This document shows, piece by piece, positions 12,301 through 24,806 of a stretch of DNA of 64,000 nt. Every line of letters begins with the position of its first letter. Position 1 is the first letter of the stretch. Origin of the DNA: Sphagnum compactum (taxonomy: Eukaryota > Bryophyta > Sphagnopsida > Sphagnales); the NCBI GenBank assembly GCA_965153455.1, contig OZ234498.1, positions 7,998,001-8,062,000 on the forward strand, read 5' to 3'. A program made the position numbers and the translations under genes. The notes below the pieces were generated by a model. It was not told where the DNA came from and made no database searches. It saw only the letters and a list, made by a program, of their open reading frames with translations.

Positions 12301-13548
12301 TTTCACATTGTTTCAAGAAATGTTTTACCTTGTTTTTTAAATGGACAAGTATTTATGAAATCTTTTTTTGGAGGCAATGAGAATTTATGTTTATGCACTT
12401 GTTAAATATATTCTAAGAAAGAGAAAATTAAAAAATTATTTAATGATGCCCTAAGTATACAATGATTTTTATATCCTGATTTACTACAAATCCATTTCAT
12501 TAAATATTTTGTATTGATTTTTGTTTGAAACAAATGAATGAATCATTTTTGAATCTACGCTTTATTTATTTATTATAATCATTTTGTTGTAATATTTACA
12601 AATTATAATTCAATAGAGGGCATGCTATACTTCCACCCAATTTGATGGAACTTCATTATTTTATAATGAATGATTAAAGGTTTAAGTGGAAATGCCACCT
12701 TTTTTTGGTCCACTTTACCATTTCTACCTTAATAATTATGGTAATGACACGCATATAACACACCAATCACTTCCCTTTGTGGGCCAAGGTCCTCTTCAAC
12801 TTGATAGCACAATATGTGATTTAACATGTTAAGGGTAAAGAATTTGGTTTGAAGTCTTTTAGTTTGAAATTAAAAAAGATTTGTACACTTAGGTCTAAAT
12901 GAAATTCATTGTTAATTATCTTTTTTTTATTTTAAAATCTTGAACCAACGGCAATACTTCTAATAAATGAACCATAGTTTATGTATTCTATAATCTATTT
13001 ATAATATGGCTACATTGACACCTAACAAACATAATGCAAATTTAATGTGTCTAATTAAAACATTATGGTCATTATTGTAGTAATATTACCACATTAGAAA
13101 GACTTAATGTAAAACATTTCATATTTTTTACTTCAAAAATATTTCCATGCACCACCATAATGAATGTACCCTTGGATTTAGCGAACTATTCAAGATGAAT
13201 CATATGGCAAGGTTCAAGAAATCCCAAATGGATATCAAGACATAATCAAATCGCCCACACTAGAACCATAGGTAATATTTGATGGTATTTCTAAATGGGA
13301 ATGCATCCATGGAATAATGATCATATGCAAGCATATCAATAACCAAATTTAAATTATTATTCAATTCCTATTTTTTAGCTTGGATTTCATAAATGACAAG
13401 GTTGAAAAATGTTATACACTCTTTAATAGTATCATCACTAAAAACAATTTTACCAAATGAAAATATTTAGATAGTCATCATTTTAAAACAAAACTAGAAG
13501 AGAATTTGAATCACATCTTAGTCACTAAGTTCCCGATGCCTTACCTAT
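9321..13548. other. AT-rich intergenic sequence
   Basis: No recognisable gene. The longest frame, 9937-10350 plus (137 aa), is Lys/Ile/Phe-rich with no motif and AT-rich codons like the surrounding noncoding DNA, so it is not called. Confidence 0.5.
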
Positions 13549-14360
13549 AATTGGCTTCCATATTGATCTTGAAAAGGGAAGCTCTCATGTCAAACTTCAT
13601 TTCGTTGAACAATGCATGGATCTTTAAACCTTCATCACGAGTCTCTTTCTCAAAGCAATTTTGAACTTTTAGTAAGGCCGTCTAGTAGTGTTATGTTTGA
13701 AGGCTCAATCAATATTGAAGATAGATGCGCCCAATTGTATTCATTAATTTTTAACTCGGTAGTTTTTTTATATAACTCCTCAATGAGGCTAGTAACCACA
13801 TGTGAACCTTGAGGCTTCACCTTCTTGTGTGGCTAGTCATCATGTGTGCACATGGTGAAATTCCTTGTTAAAGGACACTTCATATGGATTTGGTATAGGG
13901 AACAACAATAGTCTTTACATTACAAAAGAGTTTGCTCCCCTTTGTCTTCAACAACTATGCTAGATTTGCATTGCTAAAGGTGTCTTTTGAGTGAAAACAA
14001 GAAATAAATGTAAAGTTATATGTAGTAAATCTTTGAGCTTGTAACTACTAGTTATTTCAAAAGTGTTTGCACAACTAAGTTTATTTTATGTGTAACGTAA
14101 GCACAAAAGGTGCTACTCTTTTGCAAATCTAAGTCCTCACATGTATTGTGAATAAACCATAAGCACCACAACACCATTTAAAGTAAAACAAATCACAAAT
14201 GACCTCCAATACCGAGTCATTAGGTTATGCATTAAAGTATTCCTTGCACAATACCGAGAACAATAAGAGCAAGAAGGGGCACAAGGTGAATTCTTTTTAC
14301 AGTTGTGGCATGATTTATGAAGACTAGTTGTGATGCTCCTGGTAGATTTGTGTATCACAC
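13549..14360 (-). pseudogene. decayed coding sequence with a Cys-rich segment, family unknown
   Basis: Three minus-strand stretches read like protein but lie in different frames. The first is a Cys-rich piece at about 14300-14140, containing CHNCKKNSPCAPSCSYCSRY (C-x2-C ... C-x2-C ... YC). The second is an open block at about 13830-13655 containing VVTSLIEELYKKTTELK. The third is about 13675-13549, containing FNEMKFDMRASLFKINMEAN. Frame changes and stops between them point to an old pseudogene or mobile-element ORF. The Cys spacing recalls MYND-type zinc fingers, but the later Cys/His ligands are not convincing. No function is assigned. Confidence 0.4.
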
Positions 14361-14878
14361 TTCCTTGGTAGCCCCAACTCTACAATGGTTACATGCCAAA
14401 AAACACAATATATGGCACCTTTCTTCTCTGAACATGGTACAAATTCCAAAAAAGTAGTGTACATTAACTTAGGTTTTCAGTTCTTAAAAGTGCATGGTGA
14501 TAGGCTTAATCTACCCTAACTCCACTTGGGCAAATTGAGATGTATAGCAGTGTCTACTCAATGAGCAGCCGTGCTTCCATTCAATTCGTCAAAGAAACTA
14601 CAGAATGCCTAAAACCGAAATCAACCAAATCCTTTGCCGTATTGTTTTACATAATTCAAATATTGGGACCTCAGATAGTAAAGAAGATCTTGAATGTGAA
14701 GGCAGCTATATATAGCTATCTAAGTCCGTATGCCACCATTGTCATACTACATATATCAAACTTTTGTATTGAGGCATTTTCACCCCATGGAGTGAGATTT
14801 TTCATCATCTCCACCAATCAGCACAATGATCTCTGTGCTTTCTGGAGCACTGCTATACACTGCACCTCCGTGAAGAAT
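14361..14878 (-). other. probable 3' UTR of the U-box gene and spacer
   Basis: Just below the TAA at 14879 the GC content falls gradually to background by about 14500. No clear AATAAA was found on the minus strand, so the transcript end is unknown. A plus-strand frame (14540-15013) is a shadow. Confidence 0.35.
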
Positions 14879-17354
14879 TTAGTCAGAATCAGACATGTCA
14901 GTAGCTTCTCCATCAGCATCATGAGTGCTGTCCACAGCATCGCTTTCACCCTCATCCATCTCATCCCCTTGTATTCCTTGCTCTCCTCCTACAAAGTTTC
15001 TGGGCATGGGTAGCATGGCATCCAATGTAGGTGGTGCACTCATGTCTAGACTACTAGAAGGTGGTGCTGTTGCAAGAAAGCCAGCAACCAAATCCTCTTT
15101 CTCCCTGTTGAAGGTCTCATTTTCTTCGAGCTGTGCAAGCTTGGCAGCAAGATGTCGCTTCTCTCTTTCCAGAGCTTCTCGAAGTGCAAAAAGGTCCTCA
15201 CGGCTGTGTTGCTGTAGCAGTTTCATTGGAACAGCCAGCAATGCCTGTCGACCATGACCCAATGATACCTCTGGATGGATCAGCAGATCAATGATGGCAT
15301 CAATCCCCAATAAACAACTAAAATGGCAAAATTGTCTTTCTAAATTTACCATCCTTAGAAGCAGAACAGTTTATGAGTTCAATGAGGGGATGAGAGACCG
15401 AGATATTACATTGGCGTTGATATGGTGCTCTGCAATAGCATCAGCTGCAGCCAATGTGGCTGCAGTAGTAATTCTGGCAGGGGACAATCCTGCTACCTGG
15501 AGTTGAGGGAATTGCTTGCGTAGTTCTGCAAATGTTTCAACTAAATTTGTGTTCATGACAGTCTCACGAGTTTGCTTGGACTTGGACTGCACCCACTTGA
15601 AGACATCATCATAGAGTCGCCCCCACAAAGACACTAGCAGTTCAACATCTCCTGACTCCATGGCAAACCCCATTCGTTTTTCCCACTCTTCATCTGATAT
15701 GCCTCCAGCCCCTGTCAAGAGAAGACCACTTCGAAATGTCTTCACGATAGTTCCAAGCTCCTGCATGATAAAAACCAACAAAAGCTCATAACCACAATGC
15801 AACCCACTAGTGTGGACTCGGAAGTGCAGGAAGAGTAATGAAGACTGCTTGCAATAGAATGGTACCCAAAACAGCACACCTTGCAGCAGAAAAGAGCTCA
15901 CAACGAGCATGGTCAAACTCCTATCTGAATGAGGCATATGATGGGGCAGGAAAACAAAGTCAGGTGATAAGGATTTACACACCAGCACTGTACAGCTCTC
16001 CTTGACTGCTTTTCGCCAATTTGCACGACGCATCTTCCATGACTTTACTAAGCAATTCCAAGGAATTTGCTTCTCAAGACCTAGAATATCTTTTTGCATG
16101 ATTGCCAGAATGTCATTCATATTTGGTATGCTAACTGTCTCGTGAATCTGCTTGTCTCCAGTTGGTCCAACCCATTTCAGCCCTGCTTTCTCACCCACCT
16201 GTGTAGGGCATTTCGTAAGCGGTTTCCTGGCAACAGAAATTGGTGCCAACTGCTCCTGCACTACTGCTTCACCCACGCTTCCGCGTCTTCGTGAGCCAGA
16301 GCTGTACACCTGCAAGGATCCTAATCAAAGTTCAATAATACATTTCCCCTACAGTAAAACTATGCAACCAGTATTTCATAAATTTTTAGGGTTTTTGAAC
16401 ATTTACAGAAGACTTTTCTACACAGCAATATGCAGTTGTTACCGGTTCCACCATGAAATGCCATTGAAAACCACTGAACCTGCCACTCCAGAAGACCTGC
16501 AAAGCAAATGGCACTGAGAAATAGAAATGGCATCAAGGGCACTCAAAAGTGGAAAAATCACCTTGCGATATGGATCGGACTCCATGCTCAGGCTCATAGA
16601 AGACCCTCTATTTGCTAACACACTCCGTTTAGACCGAATTGTGAAGGTATCCCCAACCTCAATATTTGGCACAATTATGGGACCGCTTCCAACCACTGAG
16701 CCCTCTGCATAGGCTGAAATGGTTAACTTCCAGCATGTATCATCCTCCTCCATTATGGAGAGATGACAAAAATGAGAAAGTGGGGTATTATTAAATCTTT
16801 CATTCTTCTGTCCTGCTTTATACATTATATCCCAGATTTGTGGGAGATTGTGAAATCATAGAGTGAACCCACCCTGGTTGAGCAAAGCTCATTGCCAGCA
16901 TGAGATATAGCAGACAAGAAAAACCTTAGTCCTCATACAGAAGATTGTCCTGATGTCAATGATCCTTTAGAACAAGATGAACTTCAAAGAGCAGCAGAAC
17001 ATGAGCAGATGAAAACAGAAAACATGACTCCAAGTTGATGGCTGAAGTCTCCTTCAAACATCCCTCCCCAAATCAATACCAGAACCCAAAAAGGACAGAG
17101 AAAAATCTATGAACTGCTATACCTTTGGGTTTCTGAAGACCCTGAGGCTCTTTCAAACCCTCCCACACTTGGGGAAGATCAAGCAATTTGTCAACATTAC
17201 TGCCACCATTTGTCTTATCTATGAGAGCCTCTGCTTTCTCAGACAAGGGAGGAGCTGTCCAAACTGGCTTCATATCATATGGATCATCCTCCACCACTTC
17301 CACAACTTCTGTCTCCTCTCTCACTTTGCTTAAATTAGCCATTTTCACGTCACT
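14879..17354 (-). other. unrecognised C-terminal exons; alternative reading as a separate gene
   Basis: Exons from 17354 down read in one frame across good GT-AG junctions. Exon 9 contains an in-frame ATG in strong context (aaaATGGCT, 17342) followed by NLSKVREETEVVEVVEDDPY. Later pieces are IIVPNIEVGDTFTIRSKRS, LEKQIPWN, KSWKMRRANWRK, ISDEEWEKRMGFAMESGD, a helical segment with LEREKRHLAAKLAQLEENE (coiled coil) and an acidic tail ending MSDSD. I do not recognise the family. A separate gene would leave only about 290 bp between the U-box stop at 18133 and a spliced exon starting at 17846. That is very tight, so the one-gene model is preferred but not proven. Confidence 0.5.
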
Positions 17355-20300
17355 CTATCAGGGTCATAGAAACAAGGTTATGAGGCCATTATTATCAGTG
17401 AGTGAGTGAGTGAAATAAAGAGATGATGCACCTAAGGAACATAATGCAAAGGTCCAAGACTTAGCCTCTCTACAATATCTCATTAGGCCCATGGTTGGGT
17501 GTAGAAGTTTTGAGATGTATGTAGAAGACCTGCATGTCTGGAGATAAAGTACCAGAAGCTCCCACTCCAGGCATGCTGCTGGCTGCTGCTGTATCAATGG
17601 ATCGAGTTAAATCTCCTTTTCGAGCTTTTTTATGGAGCTCGGTCCTTGTACCCTTCACAGGCATAATTGGAAATACAACAGTCATAGTAGGTGATGCCTC
17701 CTTTGCACAGCCTTCAGGATGTTCTTCAGTTGTGGGTAACAAGGAGGGGACTGCCTCTTTTGGGTAACAAGATTTTCTGGGTTTTTCTCCAGAGCCCACA
17801 TGGTCTGGTGATATGCCTGCTTCCAAATCTGGCTGTGGATCTTTCTCTGCACAAAATTTGTTCCAAAATCAAAGCAGCTTTCTACAATGCCCACAATTAA
17901 AAGTCTGTCCTACATTAGCTCATGGGCAGGTAAGAGAGGATATGACCCAATGTTTGTTGGAAGCTGTGCCCATCAATCAGCACAACACCCAAAAGAAGCT
18001 GAAAACTAAATGTTAGGGGAAGATTGAGGGGTTCAGGTTTTTGGTGGGGGGGGTGTCTTTTCATGGTTGTCATGCAGAGGAGTGGTAATCATCGCCACTG
18101 ACAGCAGAAGAAAGCCCAAAAAACATCAGTTCTCATCTATGGTTACTGGAAATTTCATGAGATGCATGACACAAATGGAAAGCCATGGATGTCACATTCT
18201 GACCCCCGAGTTTTTGAAGGGATCGATATTGGAGTCGAACACTCTCACCCTGGTCTAATGTCTGCACCAAATACCTGCAGCCAAATGATAATTCATCATT
18301 CCTGGACAGGCCTCACCACAATCACAACACAGCTTTGCTTACTTAGCTTCTCATCTTCTTACAGATGTGCTCCAGAAAAGACCTTTTAGAAGTGTTGAGG
18401 GTTGAAGATGTCCAGAGGAAGTTCGTACCATCCATTCAAGCACTGTGTAGTGATGATTGCCTCCTTCCCTACAAAACGCTCTGGAGTTCGCTTATTACCC
18501 TGAACAAAAAAAGAAAAATAGAGGCTTCATTCAATGAAGTGCAAAGAAACAACTGATGCCCAATTTGGTGCCTTAGCTTCCATTTGCAACTTTATTGGTG
18601 AATTTCAGAAACAATATGAAGCCAAACAGTTATTTTTAAAAACTTTCAGAAAGGCAAATGAGCATCGCAGAAGGGAGAAATTGAAGTACCTTAATGAGGA
18701 CTTGATCGCCTACCGCAAAGGGGAACTGAACTCCCCTTGGCCGTGAACCATCTAATGAAGATGCTTGTTCTCCGGCAACATGTAGACCCTGCAGTACAGA
18801 GACCAAGTAATCCCAAGTCACACACTTGAGACCATAGAAGACACTAAGAATATAACCCCTTGTTGTTCAGAACTGGCACCAATGATAGTAATTGTGTGTA
18901 CACTTGATACGATATGCATGACCAACAAATGGCATATTACAGCCCACCCAAAGCAAAATGGTATATGAAGACAAATGTACCAGAGCCAGCGTCTTTCCAT
19001 CTGAACCTTCAGTCTGCTGCTCAGGTTGCTCCCTCTTCCTTTTGGCTGCCTTCATTGAAGTGAACTCGCACACATGGTCCTCTTGCTTAAATGCATGTAC
19101 TGCTGCCCGAAGTGCTGCAGAGATGAAAGGCACCCAATTTGTCACAATAACTGAACTGATGTGCACGAGGTTAAAAATCCAGTTTGAAATGGCCACCACA
19201 TTGGAGGCACTTGGCATCAGCAAAAGACTCAACATTTAGCTATGGGATGGTGATAAACTCAGTATTCCTGTATACAAAAGAGTGCTCCATGATCTCCCAC
19301 AATTTCAAAGTGCTAGGAAATGGATGATGGCAGAGTTGAGAACAGTAGACAACTAACCAAAGTTTGGGACAAGAGAGTCAGCAGGAACAGATGTCCCACA
19401 GTGAATGCACTTGCCCTGCATCCCCAACACATGAATCATCTCTGATTTCACAGCAGTTCAGTGTTAAAACCTACCTAGGTCTGCTGTGGCAGGTACATCA
19501 AACCAAGGGGCAAGTTCAGAGCATGTCCTGCTGATGAGACTCTCTAGTTCCCAAGAAGCCCAAATTTTGAAGTATAATTTCAAAAGGTGAGCACACAATT
19601 GCACATTCCAGAATCAAAGTGGTGGTGGGTACCGTCTCTAATACTGCAATAAGGCTTGCACTCCCATATGTATGTCCGCACCTTGCTACCATGGCATCAT
19701 CCATAAATGTTCCCCTGCAGCAAAATTTGACACAACCCCAGGTGCTGATCAGACCCCATAGCATTCAAAATTCACAGAATCAAACATCCAAAGAAACAAT
19801 TTTGCCTGTGCTGATGATGCAAAACGAGATCACCACGCAGTTGTTCCTTGGAAAGCAAAATGCAAATGCCAGCACCAATCCAATAGAGAGGGGAAAGTGG
19901 AAATCACGTGATAGGATCAGAGAGAACATGTCGCAGTGAAGCAGTGGCTTCTTCTCCTGTAGCTGCTTTGTCATCTCCTCCATTATTCACAGATACCTCC
20001 TTCATGGGTGTCAGGAAACTCAAGTGTGAGGCTAAGAAATTATGGGGACGCAAGGAGTTGTCTGCATCTGATCCCGGAGATGACAGGATCATTGGTTCTG
20101 GGGGGTGCTCATCTTCTTCTCTAGAGGTGCCTGAAACAACCTCTTTCAAACTCTCATCACCACCATGACCTCCACCTGCTGGTACTTTCTGAGCCTCCAA
20201 GAGAGAGGTGGTTGTTGGAGGAGGCAACAGCAACAAGGAGGCTGAGCCTCCCGGAGCTTCTAAATGTGCCTTGAAAACAACATTATTCTCATGATTCTCC

Positions 20301-20698
20301 AGTGCCTCTGAACCAGATTGCTGCTTCTCGGACCAATCCGTAGGTATGATGATCACAGCAGCAGCAGCAGAATTCTTTGGGTCATCGTGGACATGAGATT
20401 GCTGTCTTCCAATCTCTTGTGCACAACTTGGATCAATTTGCTTGTCTGTATCCGAGGAATCAGACTGCTGCTTCACAGAGATATCTGAAAGAATTTGGAT
20501 CATTCCGTCTCCTAACTTTCCAGCTGCTGCTGCTTCTTCTTCTTCTTCTTGGTCCAAAACGACATCCGTAGCAGCACTGGGACTTGCCAACTTCTGATCA
20601 TGAGAACCTAATTGATCGTCTATTATATCTAGCTCCTTCTGCTGCTGCTGCTCCTTCTCCTCCTCCGCCTGATGTTTCTCATTCTCCTTTGTCCCCAT
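14879..20698 (-). CDS. U-box E3 ubiquitin ligase of the PUB62/63 type with a long C-terminal extension (one-gene model)
   Basis: Exons: 20698-19908, 19714-19633, 19415-19358, 19114-18981, 18788-18690, 18499-18429, 18274-18204, 17846-17530, 17354-17123, 16704-16562, 16496-16443, 16309-15983, 15760-15399, 15317-14879. Phases agree throughout, giving 1059 aa. Residues 1-255 are acidic, Gln/Ser-rich and disordered. The U-box (about 260-325) has DPITGTFMDDAMVARCGHTY, CIHCGTSVPADSLVPNF and LRAAVHAFKQED. A basic AAKRKR follows (likely nuclear), then VQFPFAVGDQVLIK, GNKRTPERFVGKEA and WYLVQTLDQGESVRLQYRSL (to about 430), which recall the end of plant PUB62/63. U-boxes recruit E2 enzymes without zinc. 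Residues 436-1059 are unrecognised. The first ATG in frame is at 20698. The joins at 18204/17846 (donor GGGG|GTCAGA) and 15399/15317 are the least certain. Confidence 0.75.
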
Positions 20699-21830
20699 AC
20701 CCTTACACCCCCCCCCCCTTCCCCTCGTGCACCACCCTTCTTTCTGAAGAAGCTCTTGTGATGGATTTATCTCCACACCTCAGAGAAGGATTTCACAAAC
20801 AAATCGGCCATACCCATTTTTGTACATGTATCTCTCATCATTATCCAGGTATGCAGAACAACAAGCGAGCGACGATTTCTGTTCCTTCCTGCAACTCCCG
20901 AAACCTCTTCTTCTTCAAATCTGTCGCCAACATCATCATCATCATCATCATAGCAGCTTTTTCACAGAAGAAGCGCAACACCCCCCAAAATCCCAAAGAA
21001 AAACACAGCCCTAATGCAATCCCTCCTCAATTCTCACCTCTCCTTTCCAACTCACCACTCCCCTTCCCCTATCATCATCATCATCACTTGGGTGCCAATT
21101 CTGATTCCCCAGAATTGATTTCCCTCAAACAACAAGCCTATGTCTGAAAAACCTTTCCTCCTCTTCTTCATACTCTAAGAGTCCCTCCATGTCCCCTTTC
21201 CCCAAATTGGAACAACAACAACAACAACAAATACTTTGATTCTCCCAATTGGGTACCTACATCATCAGTCCTCCCCCCACACCCCCTTCCACTACAAAAA
21301 ACAACAACCCACCCGATCAAAACTTTGACAAAACAACATTGTGCGACTGCTTCCCACGCACTTTCTTGTGCCTTGCTTGGAAAAACAAGACACTACTGCA
21401 CCAAACACACACACAAACGAACTTCGTTTGTTTTACCAGACACCAAAATTGTAACCAAAAAAAGACCCACTGAAGAAAAAAAAAACAACAACAACAACAA
21501 CTACTGAAAAAATTTGTTGATTTTGAATCTGAAATTCTGTACACGAAGCGGAATGACATAAATATTGCACAAGCGACAACGCCAAGACTTGAGAATTTCT
21601 TCTTCTTCTTCTTCTCCCTTCTTCTTCTCTGTTTTTTCTTTCTTCTTCGTCTTCGCAGAACGGACGAAGAAGGAGGTCCGTTTGTGTCCGCCTTCTTTCT
21701 TCATTCCTACTACTAACCGCGGTTTGTTTTTAACCTGAGATCAGGTGGTGGGGCACAAATGGTTACTTGAATGTGGTTTTCTTTTTCTTTTTTTTATAAT
21801 TTCATTTTTATATAAATAATTTCAAAAATA
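20699..21830 (-). promoter_or_regulatory. leader and promoter region of the U-box gene
   Basis: GC-rich, strongly asymmetric sequence upstream of the start codon: CT/CAT/TTC runs on the plus strand, including (CAT)n near 20932-20950 and 21069-21085, and (TTC)n near 21599-21630. A TATATAAAA-like box on the minus strand lies at about 21810-21820. A start site there would give a leader over 1 kb. Plus-strand frames here (for example 20584-21147) are low-complexity shadows. Confidence 0.45.
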
Positions 21831-22889
21831 TTTTATACTCAAAGTTAAAAAATTACCCTGCAATTTACCTAAACTTTTTGGCTTGTTCCAGTTTTTGTCT
21901 TTTTACTACCTAGTCTTCTTCTTCTTCTTCGTCTTTCTTCTTCTTTAGCCCTCCCTTATGAGTACTAGCCCTCCTCTACCTATATTACTACCAATCGTTT
22001 TGCTTAAGTCTTTTCACATTACACGCCAATTCCACATTGGAATATGGCACACCCCGGCGAGCAAGCAATTGCCAATAAGGCGACAATGGGTTTTCTAAGG
22101 CTAAACCCTAAAAAACCCATTGGTTTCACGTAAGAAGAAAACACACAAAAAAACACACAGAATAATAAAGACCCCGCAACTAGTTATGTCCAAGGTCCTA
22201 TACTATTAGGATCGGTATAGGGACAAGGCACTACTAGGAAATGCGTCCTAGTTCACTATGAGTTTCACTAGATTTTTGAGTGAATTTGGACAATTTTACC
22301 TAGTGAAATTATTTAACCCCTTAGTGAACGGGGACCAGTTGCTACGGACAATGACTTGTTTCACTAGTACCTGGTGAAACAAGGTTATTCTCAAATGAAA
22401 TACAAATTTACCAAACCATTCACTTGCTAGTTAATTAACTAACCAATATGGAAATTAATTAAATTTTAATTATTTAATATATAATACTATTGATAATTTC
22501 ATGATTTTTAAAACCTATTATTTATTGACACGTGTCACTACCTACGCTAGGTTAAAAATCTAGCCTAGGTAGGTAGGTAGGCCACGTAATCAACTTAGGC
22601 ACCTAACCTAAAAATTTGATAGGAGATATTCGGTCAACATACCATTCTTGACCACACAACACCACCCATGAAGTTTGATCCTTTGACCTTTAGAATGGGG
22701 GTAAACATCTTTACCATCAAACCACCTCACTTGTTGTGATAGTATGTTACATTACATTATATTTATAAAATATTTCATTTTGAACATTACAAAAACATAA
22801 ACTTTGAAAATTCATATCTTATTGAGATTTTGTTCAAATGAAATGATTCGAGTTTATTTTTTTAAAATATTCAATAATGTACACCCTAC

Positions 22890-23335
22890 ATTATTTACGG
22901 CTATTTATGGCTATTTTAAATTACTTTTGGTTATTTTTGGCAATTTCACCTTAGGCTACTTTTGGTTATTTTAAGTTATTTTTGGCTATTTTAACTTATT
23001 TCACCTTAGGCTATTTTCAACTATTGTAAGTTTTTTTGTCTATTTTATGTTATTTTTGGCTATTGTAGATTATTTCAATTTAGAGTACTTGTAGTTATTA
23101 TAAATTACTTTTGGTTATTTTAACTTATTTCACCTTAGGCTATTTTCAGCTATTGTAAGTTTTTTTGTCTATTCTATGTTATTTTTGACTATTGTAAATT
23201 ATTTCAATTTAGACTACTTGTAGGTATTATAAGTTATTTTTTGCTATTGAAATTTATTTCACCTTAAGTTATTTTCGTTTATTATAAATTATTTCACCTT
23301 AGATTATTTTTGGCAATCATAAGCAATTATAATAT
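22890..23335. repeat. degenerate TTGGCTATTTTAAGTTATTT repeat inside the CACTA element
   Basis: Irregular copies of 'ggctattttaagttattt' and 'tttcaccttagg'. The same words appear in complement at about 24240-24600 ('aaataacctaaggtatagcc'), so the two ends of the interior are imperfect inverted repeats. Confidence 0.7.
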
Positions 23336-24110
23336 ATGGCTATTGGTTGTTATTTTATTAGTGCTATTGGTGGTTATTAATGGCTATTAGTACCTATCAT
23401 ATTTGTGACCATTAATGTTTTTTAGTGGTTATTCTATTAATAATTATTGGTGGTTATTCAATTAATGGCCATTAGTAGTTATTCTATTGGTGGCTATTAG
23501 TGGCTATAATATGAATGGTTACTGGTGGCTATTATATTAATGGCTATTGGTGGCTACTATATTAATGGCTACTGGTGGCTATTCTATTAATGCCTATTCG
23601 TGGCTATTATATTAATGCCTATTGGTGGCTATTATATTAATGGCTACTGGTGGCTATTCTATTAATGCCTATTGGTGGCTATTATATTAATGGCTACTGG
23701 TGGCTATTCTATTAATGCCTATTCGTGGCTATTATATTAATGCCTATTCATGATTAATGTATTAATGGCTATTGTGGTTATTCTATTAATGGTTATTCGT
23801 GATTAATCTATTAATACCTATTCGTGATTAATCTATTAATGGCTATTAGTGGTTATTCTATTAATGGCTATTCGTGATAAATGTATTAATGGCTATTGGT
23901 GGTTATTCTACTAATGGCTATTCGTGATTAATCTATTAATAACTATTGGTGGTTATTCTATTAATGGTTATTAATGATTATTTCGTTGTAAGTCATTGCT
24001 GGTTATTTTATTGGTGGTTATTGGTGGTTATTTTATTAATGGTTATTAATGGTTATTGTATTATAAGTTATTGTTGGTTATTATATGTTATATTACAACT
24101 ATTGGTGATT
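23336..24110. repeat. 25-bp minisatellite inside the CACTA element
   Basis: About thirty copies of a 25-bp unit like ATTAATGGCTATTGGTGGCT followed by ATTCT. The best-ordered copies lie at 23520-23760, and the array decays towards 24110. No coding capacity. Confidence 0.85.
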
Positions 24111-24806
24111 ATTGCATTATAAATTATTGTTTGATATTCTATGTTATAATATCATAGGCTATTAGTAGTTATTACATTGTAAGGTTTATAAAATTATTTT
24201 TCATAGGTAATTATTTTATATTCTAAGTTATTTTTACCTTAGGTCATTATATTTTGTTTTAGATTATTTTAAAGTTATTATGCTTAGGATAAAATAATTT
24301 ATAATAACATTAAGTAGAATGACCTTGAATAATTTAAAGTATAACTTGAAATAACATATATTAATTTTAAATAAAATAACCTAAGGTATAGCCTAAAATT
24401 AGTTGAATAATTTAATTTTAAATAATTTAAAAGCTTATAATAAACTAGTTAAGATACTTTAAGATAAAATAATATATAATAGTTTAGGGTACAATAATTT
24501 ATAATAGCCTATAATAACATAAAATATAAGTTAGAATTACTAAAGTAGCTTAAAATAATATAGGGTATATCATAAAATAACATAGATAAAATATTTTTAA
24601 AAACATGGAAATAAACCTGTTTGCTATAGTAAATTGTAGTAGTGAATTATGTTAACTAAAAATGAAACATGATGTCTACATAATGATATTATAATGAAAT
24701 AAATTTCACTAGGTGAAATCAATAAAATGCAATGAAGTTGTTTCACTTTTAAGGTCCCATAGTGACTTAAGCTAGTAAATTACACCCCACTTTGGTAGTA
24801 GTGAGG

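Larger units (their letters stand above)
22226..24806. mobile_element. non-autonomous CACTA-type DNA transposon with 3-bp target duplication
   Basis: The element runs 22229-24803. It begins CACTACTAGGAAATGCG and ends (reverse complement) CACTACTACCAAAGTGGGG. The flanking trinucleotide AGG is present on both sides (22226-22228, 24804-24806), as expected for CACTA transposons, which duplicate 3 bp. Subterminal regions (22229-22395, 24690-24803) carry repeated TTTCACTAG / CTAGTGAAA motifs in both orientations, typical of CACTA transposase binding sites. There is no transposase frame; the 2.5-kb interior is mostly minisatellite. It would need a transposase in trans. Confidence 0.85.

Noticed and set aside
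20699-20776. Longer start of the U-box protein at 20776
   Set aside because: That position is GTG. The first in-frame ATG is at 20698, and an in-frame stop lies just upstream of 20776.
20584-21147. Plus-strand 187-aa Pro/Ser/His-rich frame
   Set aside because: Complement of the Gln/Glu-rich start and leader of the U-box gene. It has no domain and consists of simple repeats.
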